Shown here piece after piece: positions 1 to 7,445 of a stretch of 24,782 bases of DNA. Under the pieces are notes generated by a model, which was not told where the DNA came from, searched no databases, and saw nothing but the letters and a program-made list of their open reading frames with translations. The first letter of the stretch is position 1; each line of letters begins with the position of its first letter. A program made the translations under genes and the position numbers. Origin of the DNA: Candidatus Nomurabacteria bacterium CG_4_10_14_0_2_um_filter_30_12. GTDB taxonomy: Bacteria; Patescibacteriota; Minisyncoccia; Phycocordibacterales; UBA9973. The stretch is from positions 1 to 24,782 of the forward strand of contig PFOY01000014.1 of NCBI GenBank assembly GCA_002792755.1, written 5' to 3'.

Positions 1-1
1 T

Positions 2-220
2 ACTTCTTATAAACAAATAAGTAAAATAAATGGTAGTATTTTTATTAAATCTTATAATAATTGGAAAGATATTTCTAATGAGATGAAAGTTGCTAAAAAT
101 AAAATATTTAATGTGACTGGTGATGGTGTTTATGAGAGTTTTAGTTTACTTCTTTCTACTTCTCTTAATCTTAGAGCTTCTGTAATTGATGTAATAGATG
201 ATTTACTTATAATAAAGTGA
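2..220 (+). CDS. C-terminal end of an unidentified protein (truncated by window edge)
   Basis: An open frame runs from the window edge to a TGA at 218-220, giving 72 residues. It ends in a hydrophobic stretch (SFSLLLSTSLNL...VIDVIDDLLIIK) after a polar Lys/Asn-rich section. I do not recognise the family from this fragment. It precedes the O-antigen-ligase-like gene by 74 bases in the same direction, so a cell-surface role is possible but unsupported. Use of TGA as a natural-looking stop, right before a promoter-like box, argues for the standard bacterial code. Confidence 0.6.
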   Translation, partial: TSYKQISKINGSIFIKSYNNWKDISNEMKVAKNKIFNVTGDGVYESFSLLLSTSLNLRASVIDVIDDLLIIK

Positions 221-226
221 TATAAT
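218..226 (+). promoter_or_regulatory. Extended -10 promoter (TGA TATAAT)
   Basis: A perfect TATAAT at 221-226 is preceded by TG in the extended -10 position and overlaps the TGA stop of the upstream gene. No good -35 is visible. It would give a leader of about 60 bases for the gene at 295. Confidence 0.5.
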
Positions 227-294
227 GTTTTTATTAATAAAGTCGGAAGTTTTTAGATTTTTATAAGTGTTTTTAAAAATAAATTAAAAATAAT

Positions 295-2382
295 ATGTTA
301 TCAAATATTTTAGATAGGATTTCGTTTTGGTCTCTTTTTGTAGTCGTTGTATTATTACCAGTTTTCTTTTTACCTTTTACACAGATACCTGTCGAGACAT
401 CAAAAGGTTTGCTTTTAGTATTGGGTTTAGTTATTTCAATTATTTTTTGGATATCAGCTCGTTTTTCTGATGGTAGAATAAGTGTACCGAAGTCTTGGCT
501 TTTACTTTCTGGTCTTGGTATTCTTTTAGTAGTTCTTGTTTCTGCTTTATTTTCTTCTGCAACTCAAATATCTCTTTTTGGGATAATGTTAGATGTAGGT
601 ACTTTTTATTTCATGCTTGGTGCATTTCTTTTAATGCTAGTCTCTTCTATCGTATTAAAAGATATTAATAATGCTAAGACTGTCTTCTGGGGAGTCATCA
701 TATCTTCTGCTGTATTATTTATATTCCAAAGTTTCCGTTTGTTTTTACCTGATATATTATCTTTAGGTGTATTAGGTGGAAAGACTGATAATATTTTAGG
801 ATCTTGGAATACTTTTGGACTTTTTGCTGGATTTTCTACTATTATGTCTCTTTTTATGATTGAATTCTTTTCAATTTCAAAAACGATTAAATGGCTTTTA
901 GGTGTTTTAATTGTATTTTCAATCGTGTTGTCTGCAGCAGTAAATTTCCCATTGATTTGGGAGCTCCTTGGCGTCTTTGCTTTGATTATTTTTGTTTACA
1001 AAATTTCATATTCATTTGGTAAAGAACCAAAAGAAGGTGAGAGAAAACAATTCCCAGCTTTTTCTTTTGCTGTTGTTATGATTTCACTTTTATTCTTTAT
1101 GTCAGGTCAATTTATCGGAGGTCTTTTACCAAATAGTCTAGGTCTGTCTAATGTTGAAGTCAGACCTTCATTTTCTGCTACTATGTCTGTCACGGGTGGA
1201 GCCTTGATGAATAATCCAGTTTTAGGTGTAGGACCAAATAAATTTGGAGAAGTATGGGCAATGTATAAACCAATGGTCATTAATTCTACTCAATTTTGGG
1301 ATACTTCTTTTAATTCAGGTTCAGGTTTGTTGCCAACTTTTGCTTCTACCACTGGTTCTTTAGGCATATTGTCTTGGCTTGTATTCTTTGTTTTATTTTT
1401 ACTTACTGGTGCAAGATCTCTTTTTTCTAGTATTAAGAATAATTTAAATTGGGAAGTTGTAGTATTCTTTGTAGCAGCTCTTTATCTGTTTGTTTCTTCT
1501 TTTTTTTATTCTACAGGTGGAGTCGTCTTTTTATTAGCTTTTGCTTTCACTGGAGCATTTATAGGATTAGCTTCTTCTTCCTATCAAGACGGAGAGATCT
1601 CATTTTCATTCTTAGATGATCCAAGGAAAAGTTTTTTCTCAATACTCATTCTTGTGATATTGATGATGGTTTCAGCAGCAACTGGATTTAAATATATTGA
1701 AAGATTAGCTTCCGTCTCATATTTTGGAAAGACATTATCTGCTACATCTATTCCAATTGCTGAAGATTCTATAAGTAGAGCTATCTCATTACATCAAAAT
1801 GATTTGTATTTACGTACTTATGCACAAGTTTATCTTACGAAGATTAATTCAATAGTATCTAAAGGTACATCTTCATTATCAGAAGCAGATAAAGCAGATT
1901 TACAATCAAGTTTTGATCAAGCAGTAAATGGTGCACAACTTGCAGTCTCTTATGATAAGACAAATTATTTAAATTCAAGTTTATTAGGTGATGTATATAA
2001 TACTGTCGGATTGTTGGGTGTGAAAGATGCATATAGTAAAGCAGTAGAATCTTATAAAGGAGCATCTGTTCTTAATCCATTAAATCCAGGAATCAAACTT
2101 GCTACAGCACGAGTATATTTTGCAGATGGAAAAACAAAAGAGGCTAGAGATACAGCAAAAGAAGCTCTTACGTTAAAACCTGATTATATAGAGACTTTGA
2201 TCACTCTTTCTCAAATAGAAAAAAGTGATGGTAATAATAGTGCTGCTATATCTTATGCAGAAAATGCACTTTCTCTTCTTCCTAACAATAAAGATTTGAT
2301 ACAGTATGTAAATGCTTTAAAGAATGGAAATCCTGCGATAGCTCCAGTCACTACAACAAAAGATACTAAAAAAACACAATAA
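295..2382 (+). CDS. O-antigen ligase/polymerase-like membrane protein with C-terminal TPR region
   Basis: The protein has 695 residues. The first ~465 are dominated by hydrophobic membrane segments (for example residues ~9-30, 38-56, 66-86, and the last around 447-465). A periplasmic loop contains NNPVLGVGPNKF at about residues 306-317, the kind of short motif seen in Wzy/WaaL-type ligases, followed by another membrane segment. After the last segment the chain is soluble and repeats TPR-like helices to residue ~680 (DNLYLR..., ALTLKPDYIETLITLSQI, ALSLLPNNKDLI). The family joins or polymerises surface glycans at the outer face of the membrane; the substrate here is unknown. It lies just upstream of murJ on the same strand, fitting an envelope-assembly locus. 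No Shine-Dalgarno site precedes the ATG. Confidence 0.75.
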   Translation: MLSNILDRISFWSLFVVVVLLPVFFLPFTQIPVETSKGLLLVLGLVISIIFWISARFSDGRISVPKSWLLLSGLGILLVVLVSALFSSATQISLFGIMLDVGTFYFMLGAFLLMLVSSIVLKDINNAKTVFWGVIISSAVLFIFQSFRLFLPDILSLGVLGGKTDNILGSWNTFGLFAGFSTIMSLFMIEFFSISKTIKWLLGVLIVFSIVLSAAVNFPLIWELLGVFALIIFVYKISYSFGKEPKEGERKQFPAFSFAVVMISLLFFMSGQFIGGLLPNSLGLSNVEVRPSFSATMSVTGGALMNNPVLGVGPNKFGEVWAMYKPMVINSTQFWDTSFNSGSGLLPTFASTTGSLGILSWLVFFVLFLLTGARSLFSSIKNNLNWEVVVFFVAALYLFVSSFFYSTGGVVFLLAFAFTGAFIGLASSSYQDGEISFSFLDDPRKSFFSILILVILMMVSAATGFKYIERLASVSYFGKTLSATSIPIAEDSISRAISLHQNDLYLRTYAQVYLTKINSIVSKGTSSLSEADKADLQSSFDQAVNGAQLAVSYDKTNYLNSSLLGDVYNTVGLLGVKDAYSKAVESYKGASVLNPLNPGIKLATARVYFADGKTKEARDTAKEALTLKPDYIETLITLSQIEKSDGNNSAAISYAENALSLLPNNKDLIQYVNALKNGNPAIAPVTTTKDTKKTQ

Positions 2383-2394
2383 TAATTAAAGAAA

Positions 2395-2484
2395 ATGCAC
2401 CCCGTTAGAAATTCAGGTATATTAAATTATATGACAGTATTATTTTACAAAAAGAATGGTTTTTTAAATTTCTAACGGGATGCA
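2395..2484 (+). mobile_element. Inverted-repeat element E1 inserted at the murJ start codon
   Basis: The element body (about 2400-2479, 80 bp) begins with CCCGTTAGAAATT (2401-2413) and ends with AATTTCTAACGGG (2467-2479), a perfect 13-bp terminal inverted repeat. It is bracketed by the 5-bp direct repeat ATGCA (2395-2399 and 2480-2484), which reads as a target-site duplication. The right copy supplies the murJ ATG. The left copy opens a 26-codon reading frame starting Met-His-Pro-Val-Arg and stopping at TAA 2473-2475, four bases before the murJ ATG. No transposase is encoded, so it is a non-autonomous (MITE-like) element. Confidence 0.75.
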
Positions 2485-4159
2485 GAAGATCTTGAAAATT
2501 TTCAGTAAGGAATATGGAAATATAAATCAAGCTGCACTTCTTTTAGGTTGTTTTACATTTCTTTCTCAGATTTTAGCACTTTTTCGTGATAGATTTATTG
2601 CTCATTTTATAGGTCCATCTTCTGGGCTCGATGCTTATTATGCTGCTTTTCGTGTGCCAGACCTCATCTTTATTTCTATTGCATCTTTAGCTTCTATTAC
2701 AGTTTTAATCCCTTTCATTTTGGAAAAGATGAAAGGGGATACTGTGACAAATGAAGCACGAAAATTATTGAATAATGTATTTACTGTATTTTTTATAGTA
2801 ATGATAATTATTTCCATAATAGCTTTTTTTATTATGCCTTATTTAATATTTTTCATTACTCCTGGTTTTAGTATAGCTATGCAAGAAAAGGTAATTTTGT
2901 TTTCACGAATAATGCTTCTTTCTCCTATCTTGATGGGTCTTTCAAATCTTTTTGGTACTATCACTCAGCTTTTCCGTAAATTTTTCATTTATTCTTTGAG
3001 TCCTATTTTTTATAATATAGGTATAATAGTAGGTATTGTTTTTCTTTACCCTATTTTTGGAATTTATGGATTGGTATTTGGTGTAGTTTTGGGAGCATTT
3101 ATGCATTTTTTGATTCAAGCTTTTGCATCTTTTGGATGTGGTTTTAAGCCTAGATTTTCTTTTAATATTAATTTTAAAGAAATAAAGAAAATAGCACTTA
3201 TGTCTCTTCCAAGGACATTAGGACTTTCTTTTAATAATATTGCACTCATTTCAATAATTGCATTTGCTTCTTATCTTTCTAGTGGTTCTATTTCAATTTT
3301 TAATTTTTCTTTCAATCTTCAGTCAGTACCTCTTAATATCATTGGTATATCTTATGCTGTAGCTGCTTTTCCAACATTAGTAAAATCTTTTAATAATGGA
3401 GTAAAAAATGAATTTAAGAATCATTTGAAGTCTACTGCGAGACAAATAGTGTTTTGGTCACTTCCTGTTATTTTTCTTTTTATTGTATTGCGTGCGCAAA
3501 TAGTGCGTGTGATACTTGGCTCTGGTTCTTTTTCTTGGGATAATACTCGTCTCGTCGCAGCATCTTTGGCTATTTTTTCTGTGTCAGTTTTAGCACAAGG
3601 TATGGTGGCTCTTTTATCTCGTGCTTACTATGCTACTGGTGACACAAAGAGACCACTTACTGTAAACTTATTTTCTTCTATTTTAATTGTTATTTTATCT
3701 TATCTTTTTCTTCAAATCTTTCAGAGTATTCCGATGTTCCGATATTTTATAGAATCTTTATTGAAAGTTGAAGATATTCCTGGTACAGAAGTATTGATGC
3801 TTCCACTTGCGTATTCTATCGGTACTATTATTAATTTTATTTTACATTGGTATTTTGTTCGAAGAGATTTTATGGAGCATGAATCTTTTATCACTAAGAC
3901 TTTTTTTCAAAGTTTAGGTGCATCATTTTTTATTGGAATAGTGACTTATTTAAGTTTAAATATTTTTTCTCCGATATTTGGTATTACTACTTTTTGGGGA
4001 GTATTTTTACAAGGATTCATATCAGGAATTTTAGGTATTTGTTCTGGTATTATAATATTGTATATTTTGAAAAATGAAGAATTTCTTAGCCTTATCCAAA
4101 CTCTTAAAACCAAGTTTTGGCGTTCTCAGGTATTGGTTTCCCCACAGGAAGAACTCTAA
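2480..4159 (+). CDS. murJ: Lipid II flippase MurJ (MviN family)
   Basis: The 559-residue polytopic membrane protein is of MOP-superfamily length and hydrophobicity. The N-terminus (FSKEYGNINQAALLLG...LSQILALFRDRFIAHFIG) and the following GLDAYYAAFRVPDLIF are hallmark MurJ/MviN sequence: the conserved Arg-Asp-Arg and the AF..PDL loop. MurJ flips lipid-linked peptidoglycan precursor across the inner membrane. The start codon lies inside the right direct repeat of element E1; removing the element would leave the same ATG, so the protein is intact. There is no Shine-Dalgarno site; the preceding bases are the inverted-repeat arm, so initiation may depend on how that hairpin opens or on reinitiation after the short upstream frame. 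The C-terminus ends in a short basic tail. Confidence 0.93.
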   Translation: MQKILKIFSKEYGNINQAALLLGCFTFLSQILALFRDRFIAHFIGPSSGLDAYYAAFRVPDLIFISIASLASITVLIPFILEKMKGDTVTNEARKLLNNVFTVFFIVMIIISIIAFFIMPYLIFFITPGFSIAMQEKVILFSRIMLLSPILMGLSNLFGTITQLFRKFFIYSLSPIFYNIGIIVGIVFLYPIFGIYGLVFGVVLGAFMHFLIQAFASFGCGFKPRFSFNINFKEIKKIALMSLPRTLGLSFNNIALISIIAFASYLSSGSISIFNFSFNLQSVPLNIIGISYAVAAFPTLVKSFNNGVKNEFKNHLKSTARQIVFWSLPVIFLFIVLRAQIVRVILGSGSFSWDNTRLVAASLAIFSVSVLAQGMVALLSRAYYATGDTKRPLTVNLFSSILIVILSYLFLQIFQSIPMFRYFIESLLKVEDIPGTEVLMLPLAYSIGTIINFILHWYFVRRDFMEHESFITKTFFQSLGASFFIGIVTYLSLNIFSPIFGITTFWGVFLQGFISGILGICSGIIILYILKNEEFLSLIQTLKTKFWRSQVLVSPQEEL

Positions 4160-4184
4160 ATCTCTTAATCTAGCTTGACTAGGT

Positions 4185-4227
4185 ATTATTCACTCTTAGC
4201 TTAAAGAATAATCATTTTCTTTTTTTG
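4185..4227 (+). terminator. Weak hairpin plus T-rich tract after murJ
   Basis: The stem is ATTATTC (4185-4191) with GAATAAT (4206-4212), followed by CATTTTCTTTTTTT. The stem is AT-only apart from one pair, so termination efficiency is doubtful. Confidence 0.35.
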
Positions 4228-4245
4228 TTAAAGAATGCATATTTA

Positions 4246-4275
4246 TACACATATACACCATGGTTGATATGTGTA
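4246..4275. repeat. Left 30-bp inverted repeat / near-palindrome flanking the Cas2-like gene
   Basis: This 30-bp block is the exact reverse complement of 4681-4710. It is itself a near-perfect palindrome centred on CCATGG, with outer arms TACACATAT and ATATGTGTA and only two mispaired positions each side of the central ACCATGGT. It can therefore form a hairpin by itself or pair with its distant partner. The match stops exactly at the ends of the block on both sides. Confidence 0.9.
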
Positions 4276-4280
4276 GTTTG

Positions 4281-4289
4281 TGGTATCAT
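4281..4289 (+). promoter_or_regulatory. Extended -10 box of the Cas2-like gene
   Basis: TGG-TATCAT lies exactly 6 bp before the ATG at 4296. This spacing places transcription start at the A of the ATG, implying a leaderless mRNA and supporting 4296 over the in-frame ATG at 4260. Confidence 0.5.
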
Positions 4290-4295
4290 TTATAT

Positions 4296-4673
4296 ATGAG
4301 TTTTAAAAAGAGATTTTACTATAAGGGAATAGAAGTTAATTCTTTTGGTATTCCAGTTTTTTCAAATGATAAAAAAAGTTGTGTAAAAACAAAAAATAGA
4401 AAAAGAAATTTTTATTATATTACTTTTTCTTCACCGTTTAAAGAAAATGACTCAAAAAATTTAATAGTTATGTATGATATTCCACATAATCAAAGAAAAG
4501 AACGCGATTGGTTTAGAAGACATTTAGTAAAATTTGGCTATATAATGATTCAGAAAAGTGTTTGGGTTGGACCTTCTCCATTACCAAAAAGTTTTTTAGA
4601 TTATCTGAAAGAAATAAAAATAGGGGAGAATTTCAAAACTTTTAAATTAGCAAAATCTTATATAAAAAAGTAA
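4296..4673 (+). CDS. Stand-alone Cas2-like (PaaX C-terminal-like) protein
   Basis: The 125-residue protein has a basic N-terminal part and a C-terminal Cas2-like ferredoxin fold. The core LIVMYDIPHNQRKERDWF (around residues 56-73), with Asp at about 61 in the position of the Cas2 metal-binding aspartate, leads into IMIQKSVWVGPSPLP and a final strand (FKTFKLAKS). This matches the Cas2-like family that is common and unlinked to CRISPR in CPR genomes. The general family fold is a dimer with nuclease or nucleic-acid-binding relatives (Cas2, PaaX, VapD). No Cas1, effector or CRISPR array is nearby. Start chosen at 4296 because of the -10 box six bases upstream; an in-frame ATG at 4260 lies inside the left inverted repeat and would add 12 residues. 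The gene fills the space between two perfect 30-bp inverted repeats, suggesting a self-contained cassette. Its function is unknown. Confidence 0.75.
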   Translation: MSFKKRFYYKGIEVNSFGIPVFSNDKKSCVKTKNRKRNFYYITFSSPFKENDSKNLIVMYDIPHNQRKERDWFRRHLVKFGYIMIQKSVWVGPSPLPKSFLDYLKEIKIGENFKTFKLAKSYIKK

Positions 4674-4680
4674 TTCTCTT

Positions 4681-4710
4681 TACACATATCAACCATGGTG
4701 TATATGTGTA
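4681..4710. repeat. Right 30-bp inverted repeat / near-palindrome flanking the Cas2-like gene
   Basis: Exact reverse complement of 4246-4275, starting seven bases after the TAA of the Cas2-like gene. No convincing target duplication flanks the 465-bp unit: the left flank ends ATTTA and the right flank begins AACTT. Confidence 0.9.
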
Positions 4711-4778
4711 AACTTATTAACTTTCTTATGAAGAAGATATATATCAAGAATTTGTATGGTTTTCTTTTTTCTTAATTC

Positions 4779-4787
4779 TGTTATATT
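4779..4787 (+). promoter_or_regulatory. Extended -10 box of lepA
   Basis: TGT-TATATT is followed by exactly 6 bp and then the lepA ATG (4794), implying a leaderless transcript. Confidence 0.5.
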
Positions 4788-4793
4788 TAATGG

Positions 4794-6671
4794 ATGGATT
4801 TAAAACATATAAGAAATTTCTCTATAATTGCACACATAGATCATGGTAAAAGTACTTTGGCTGACCGTATGCTTGAGATAACACATACTATTCCAGAACG
4901 TAAAATGCGTGATCAAGTTCTTGATTCTATGGATCTTGAACGTGAAAGGGGAATAACAATTAAAATGCAACCTGTTAGGATGGAGTATAGACCCCAATTT
5001 CCAGTTTCCAATTTCCAGTTTCCAATCAATGATTCAATTTCTAGTGAAAATTCTAAATTAAAAATTGAAAATTCAAATTCAGAATATATTCTGAATTTGA
5101 TAGATACTCCCGGGCATATAGATTTTTCTTATGAAGTTTCTCGTGCCTTAAAAGCTGTAGAAGGTTCTATATTGTTAGTCGATGCGACGCAAGGAGTACA
5201 AGCACAGACATTTACCACTCTTCATATGGCACGTGATGGAGGCATAAAAATAATTCCAGTGTTATCTAAGATTGATTCACCACTTGCTCGAGTAGAGGAA
5301 GTGACAAAAGAAGTCATAGAACTTTTAGATTGTGATCAAGATGAAATACTTTTTGTTTCTGGACGTACAGGTGAAGGTGTTGAAAATCTTTTACAAGAAA
5401 TTATAAAACGTATTCCTCCACCAGTAGAGAATTATAAAGGAGAAAATGTTTTAAGAGCACTTGTTTTTGATTTTAAATATTCTAATCATAGAGGTGTCAT
5501 TGTTTTTGTCAGATTACTTGATGGAAAAGTAAAAAAGGGGGAGAGTTTAATATTTTCTGTATCTGGTGAGAAATTTATTTCTCTTGAAGTTGGCACTTTT
5601 TCTCCAGAAGAAACCCCTCGTGAGTATTTAGAAGCTGGAGATACTGGATATATTGTCACAGGTATAAAAAGGCCGGGTATAGCTTCTGTAGGAGATACTA
5701 TAACAAGAGAAAAGAATCCGCTTCCTGCATTACCTGGATATATGCAACCGATGCCTGTAGTCTGGGCATCTGTATTTCCGAAAAATGCAGATGATTTTTT
5801 AGAACTTAAAATGGCCTTGGGTAAATTGAGACTTTCTGATTCGTCTTTTTCTTATGAAGAAGAATCTTCAGGGTCTTTAGGGCGAGGTTTTAGATGTGGT
5901 TTTCTTGGAATGCTACATTTAGAGATAATTACAGAAAGATTAAAACGTGAATTTAATTTGAAATTAGTTATAACCACACCTTCTATTACTTATGAAGTTT
6001 TATTGAGAAATGGTAAAAAAGTAAAGATTTATTCACCTTATTTTTTTCCAGATGATGGAAACATAGATACTGTATTTGAACCTTGGGTAAATTTAAAAAT
6101 AATTTTACCGATAAAATATATTGGTGCTATTATGCAACTTCTTTTTGACCATGAAGCTGAAATAGGTGAGACAGATAATTTCGGAAACAATCGTTCTTCT
6201 ATTTCTGTAAAAATGCCACTTCGTGAACTTATGCGTAATTTCTTTGATGAATTAAAAAGTGTTTCTTCTGGGTATGGATCTATTTCTTATGAGATAGATG
6301 ATATGCGTAAAGCCAATGTAACTAGGCTAGATGTATTGGTAGCTGATGACATAGTAGCAGCTTTTTCTAGAGTTGTTTCTAAAAGGAGAGTAGAAGAAGA
6401 GGCAGAAAATCTAGTTGAAAAATTGCATAGTATTCTACCAAGACAAATGTTTGTTACAAAAATACAAGGCAGAGCACTAGGACGTATAATATCTTCTAAA
6501 ACATTACAAGCATTTAGTAAAGATGTCACTCAACATATGTATGGTGGAGATGTGACTCGTAAAAATAAACTTAGAGATAAACAAAAGAAAGGTAAAAAGA
6601 AAATGAAAGAACGAGGAAAGATAAATATTCCACAGGATGTATTTCTAAAAATGATGCGCTCTGGAGAGTAG
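4794..6671 (+). CDS. lepA: Elongation factor 4 (LepA), ribosome back-translocating GTPase
   Basis: The 625-residue translational GTPase contains all expected parts: P-loop AHIDHGKST (residues 13-21), switch I ERERGITIK (49-57), switch II DTPGH (104-108), a NKID-like motif read as LSKID, then domains with FGFRCGFLG-like GRGFRCGFLGMLHLE. It ends with the LepA-specific C-terminal domain (YGGDVTRKNKLRDKQKKGKKKMK), which separates it from EF-G and BipA. LepA acts on elongating or assembling ribosomes. Compared with E. coli LepA (about 599 residues) there is an insertion of about 25 residues between Tyr65 and LNLIDTPGH, i.e. between switch I and switch II. Its DNA contains a 14-bp tandem repeat, and the frame stays open. 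The start is supported by the -10 box 6 bp upstream; the alternative ATG at 4790 is out of frame. A long inverted repeat begins at the stop codon. Confidence 0.96.
   Translation: MDLKHIRNFSIIAHIDHGKSTLADRMLEITHTIPERKMRDQVLDSMDLERERGITIKMQPVRMEYRPQFPVSNFQFPINDSISSENSKLKIENSNSEYILNLIDTPGHIDFSYEVSRALKAVEGSILLVDATQGVQAQTFTTLHMARDGGIKIIPVLSKIDSPLARVEEVTKEVIELLDCDQDEILFVSGRTGEGVENLLQEIIKRIPPPVENYKGENVLRALVFDFKYSNHRGVIVFVRLLDGKVKKGESLIFSVSGEKFISLEVGTFSPEETPREYLEAGDTGYIVTGIKRPGIASVGDTITREKNPLPALPGYMQPMPVVWASVFPKNADDFLELKMALGKLRLSDSSFSYEEESSGSLGRGFRCGFLGMLHLEIITERLKREFNLKLVITTPSITYEVLLRNGKKVKIYSPYFFPDDGNIDTVFEPWVNLKIILPIKYIGAIMQLLFDHEAEIGETDNFGNNRSSISVKMPLRELMRNFFDELKSVSSGYGSISYEIDDMRKANVTRLDVLVADDIVAAFSRVVSKRRVEEEAENLVEKLHSILPRQMFVTKIQGRALGRIISSKTLQAFSKDVTQHMYGGDVTRKNKLRDKQKKGKKKMKERGKINIPQDVFLKMMRSGE
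4995..5022 (+). repeat. 14-bp tandem repeat inside lepA insertion
   Basis: The unit CAATTTCCAGTTTC occurs twice back to back (4995-5008, 5009-5022) and a third copy starts (CAAT). It is followed by an A-rich stretch (AAATTAAAAATTGAAAATTC) that looks like a degraded inverted partner. The block lies within the extra ~25 codons of lepA. Confidence 0.75.
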
Positions 6672-6783
6672 CAAAATAGTAGATTATTATTTAGAAAATC
6701 TTGGAAGGAGTGTCGACGACGGACAGAGAAAATTTTTAGCAAAAAATTTTTGTGCTTTATAAATGATAATCTACTATTTTGCT
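6670..6783 (+). repeat. Long inverted-repeat element (class II) starting at the lepA stop codon
   Basis: The 18-bp arms AGCAAAATAGTAGATTAT (6670-6687) and its perfect reverse complement (6766-6783) enclose about 78 bp. The left arm overlaps the TAG stop of lepA. The interior contains GGAGTGTCG (6707-6715) and ACAGAGAA (6723-6730), both nearly shared with the interior of a similar structure after tsaD (21973-22077), although the arms of the two are unrelated. It could be a non-autonomous mobile element or a structured 3' end/terminator. Confidence 0.6.
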
Positions 6784-6788
6784 TTACC

Positions 6789-6821
6789 TTACTTTATAGT
6801 AAATATAGGAGAATAAAGTAA
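6789..6821. repeat. 9-bp inverted repeat in intergenic region
   Basis: TTACTTTAT (6789-6797) and ATAAAGTAA (6813-6821) can form an AT-rich hairpin. The 373-base gap between lepA and the ftsB-like gene holds the class II element, this hairpin, a -10 box and element E2. The remaining bases (about 6822-6904) show nothing recognisable. Confidence 0.4.
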
Positions 6822-6904
6822 AATCATACTTATTATTATCAATACGACAAGTACTGACCAGATCATTTGTATTTTCTTTTGGTGTTTTTTGTTGAAAAAC
6901 ATAC

Positions 6905-6910
6905 TATAAT
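6905..6910 (+). promoter_or_regulatory. -10 box (TATAAT) upstream of element E2 / ftsB-like gene
   Basis: A perfect TATAAT stands 11 bp before the left ATGAG copy (6922), which would have been the start codon before element E2 arrived. The pre-insertion transcript would have had a leader of only about 4-5 bases. Today the leader is about 128 bases and contains the element. Confidence 0.5.
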
Positions 6911-6921
6911 GATAACATATT

Positions 6922-7049
6922 ATGAGTCCCGTTAGAAGCTACGATCATAATTTAGACATAAATAAAACATGAAATCAAATATCATAAAAATTAATAATTT
7001 AATATATCAGATATGCGACTTGATCGTGATCTGCTTCTAACGGGATGAG
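6922..7049 (+). mobile_element. Inverted-repeat element E2 inserted at the ftsB-like start codon
   Basis: The body (6927-7044, 118 bp) starts TCCCGTTAGAAGC and ends GCTTCTAACGGG; an inner extension, TACGATCA versus TGATCGTGATC, also pairs. The flanking 5-bp direct repeat is ATGAG (6922-6926 and 7045-7049), duplicating the start codon. The left ATG opens a 16-codon frame (Met-Ser-Pro-Val-Arg-Ser...) ending in TGA at 6970-6972. The right ATG starts the intact downstream gene. Confidence 0.75.
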
Positions 7050-7422
7050 GAATTTTCAAAAAAAGGGAAGGTTCGAAAATATAATGCAATCAAAGCCATT
7101 TTTGATATTTTTTGGTGTACTCATATTATTTTTTATTTTTAGTATGTTTGGTTTTATGAATAAAATGGAAGATACAAGTAAAAATAGGAAAATAGTGGAA
7201 GATAAAATATTAGAATTAGAAAAATCAAAAGAGAAGCTTAATTCTGAAATTTCAAAATTAAAAACAGAAAAAGGGGTAGAAGAGAGCATTAGAGAGAAAT
7301 TTGGTTTAGCAAAAGAGGGTGAAAATATGATACTTGTTGTAGATGAAAAGAATTCACTAATAGAAGGAAAAAAGACTAATTCTAATGGTTTTTTTTCTTT
7401 TTTAAAGAATTTGTTTAAATAA
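7045..7422 (+). CDS. FtsB/DivIC-like septum formation initiator protein
   Basis: The 125-residue protein has a short basic cytoplasmic N-terminus, one membrane segment (about residues 18-37, PFLIFFGVLILFFIFSMFGF) and then a coiled coil (about 43-80, rich in Lys/Glu with Leu/Ile heptads: ILELEKSKEKLNSEISKL). The stretch VEESIREKFGLAKEGENMILVV is the conserved end of the DivIC/FtsB domain (REK.G....E.V). FtsB/DivIC proteins link the divisome's FtsL and FtsQ in bitopic complexes. The ATG is the right copy of the duplicated ATGAG; an internal Met at residue 14 would lose the basic N-terminus, so 7045 is preferred. FtsL-type relatives are a possible alternative, but the REKFG motif favours FtsB/DivIC. 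Confidence 0.75.
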   Translation: MRNFQKKGRFENIMQSKPFLIFFGVLILFFIFSMFGFMNKMEDTSKNRKIVEDKILELEKSKEKLNSEISKLKTEKGVEESIREKFGLAKEGENMILVVDEKNSLIEGKKTNSNGFFSFLKNLFK

Positions 7423-7430
7423 TTAATTGT

Positions 7431-7439
7431 TGATACAAT
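7431..7439 (+). promoter_or_regulatory. Extended -10 box of the hydroxyacid dehydrogenase gene
   Basis: TGA-TACAAT followed by exactly 6 bp and ATG (7446), the same leaderless arrangement as in front of lepA and the Cas2-like gene. Confidence 0.5.
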
Positions 7440-7445
7440 AAGAGT

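Noticed and set aside
1859..2065. Antisense open frames within long genes (for example 1859-2065, 6287-6529, 22611-22835)
   Set aside because: They mirror strongly supported coding frames, have low-complexity translations and no independent signals.
2395..2484. Interpreting the CCCGTTAGAA arms simply as transcription-factor operators
   Set aside because: Exact 5-bp direct repeats that change from locus to locus, variable element length and the reconstructable empty site in the glycerate kinase gene fit insertion better than operators.
4260..4295. Longer start for the Cas2-like gene at ATG 4260
   Set aside because: The ATG lies inside the 30-bp palindrome and the added residues (MVDMCSLWYHLY) have no family resemblance; a -10 box sits exactly 6 bp before ATG 4296.
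4246..4710. CRISPR-Cas locus around the Cas2-like gene
   Set aside because: No repeat-spacer array, no Cas1 and no effector are present; only two inverted repeats flank the gene.
4246..4710. Target-site duplication around the Cas2-like cassette
   Set aside because: The flanks ATTTA and AACTT do not match, and no convincing direct repeat was found nearby.
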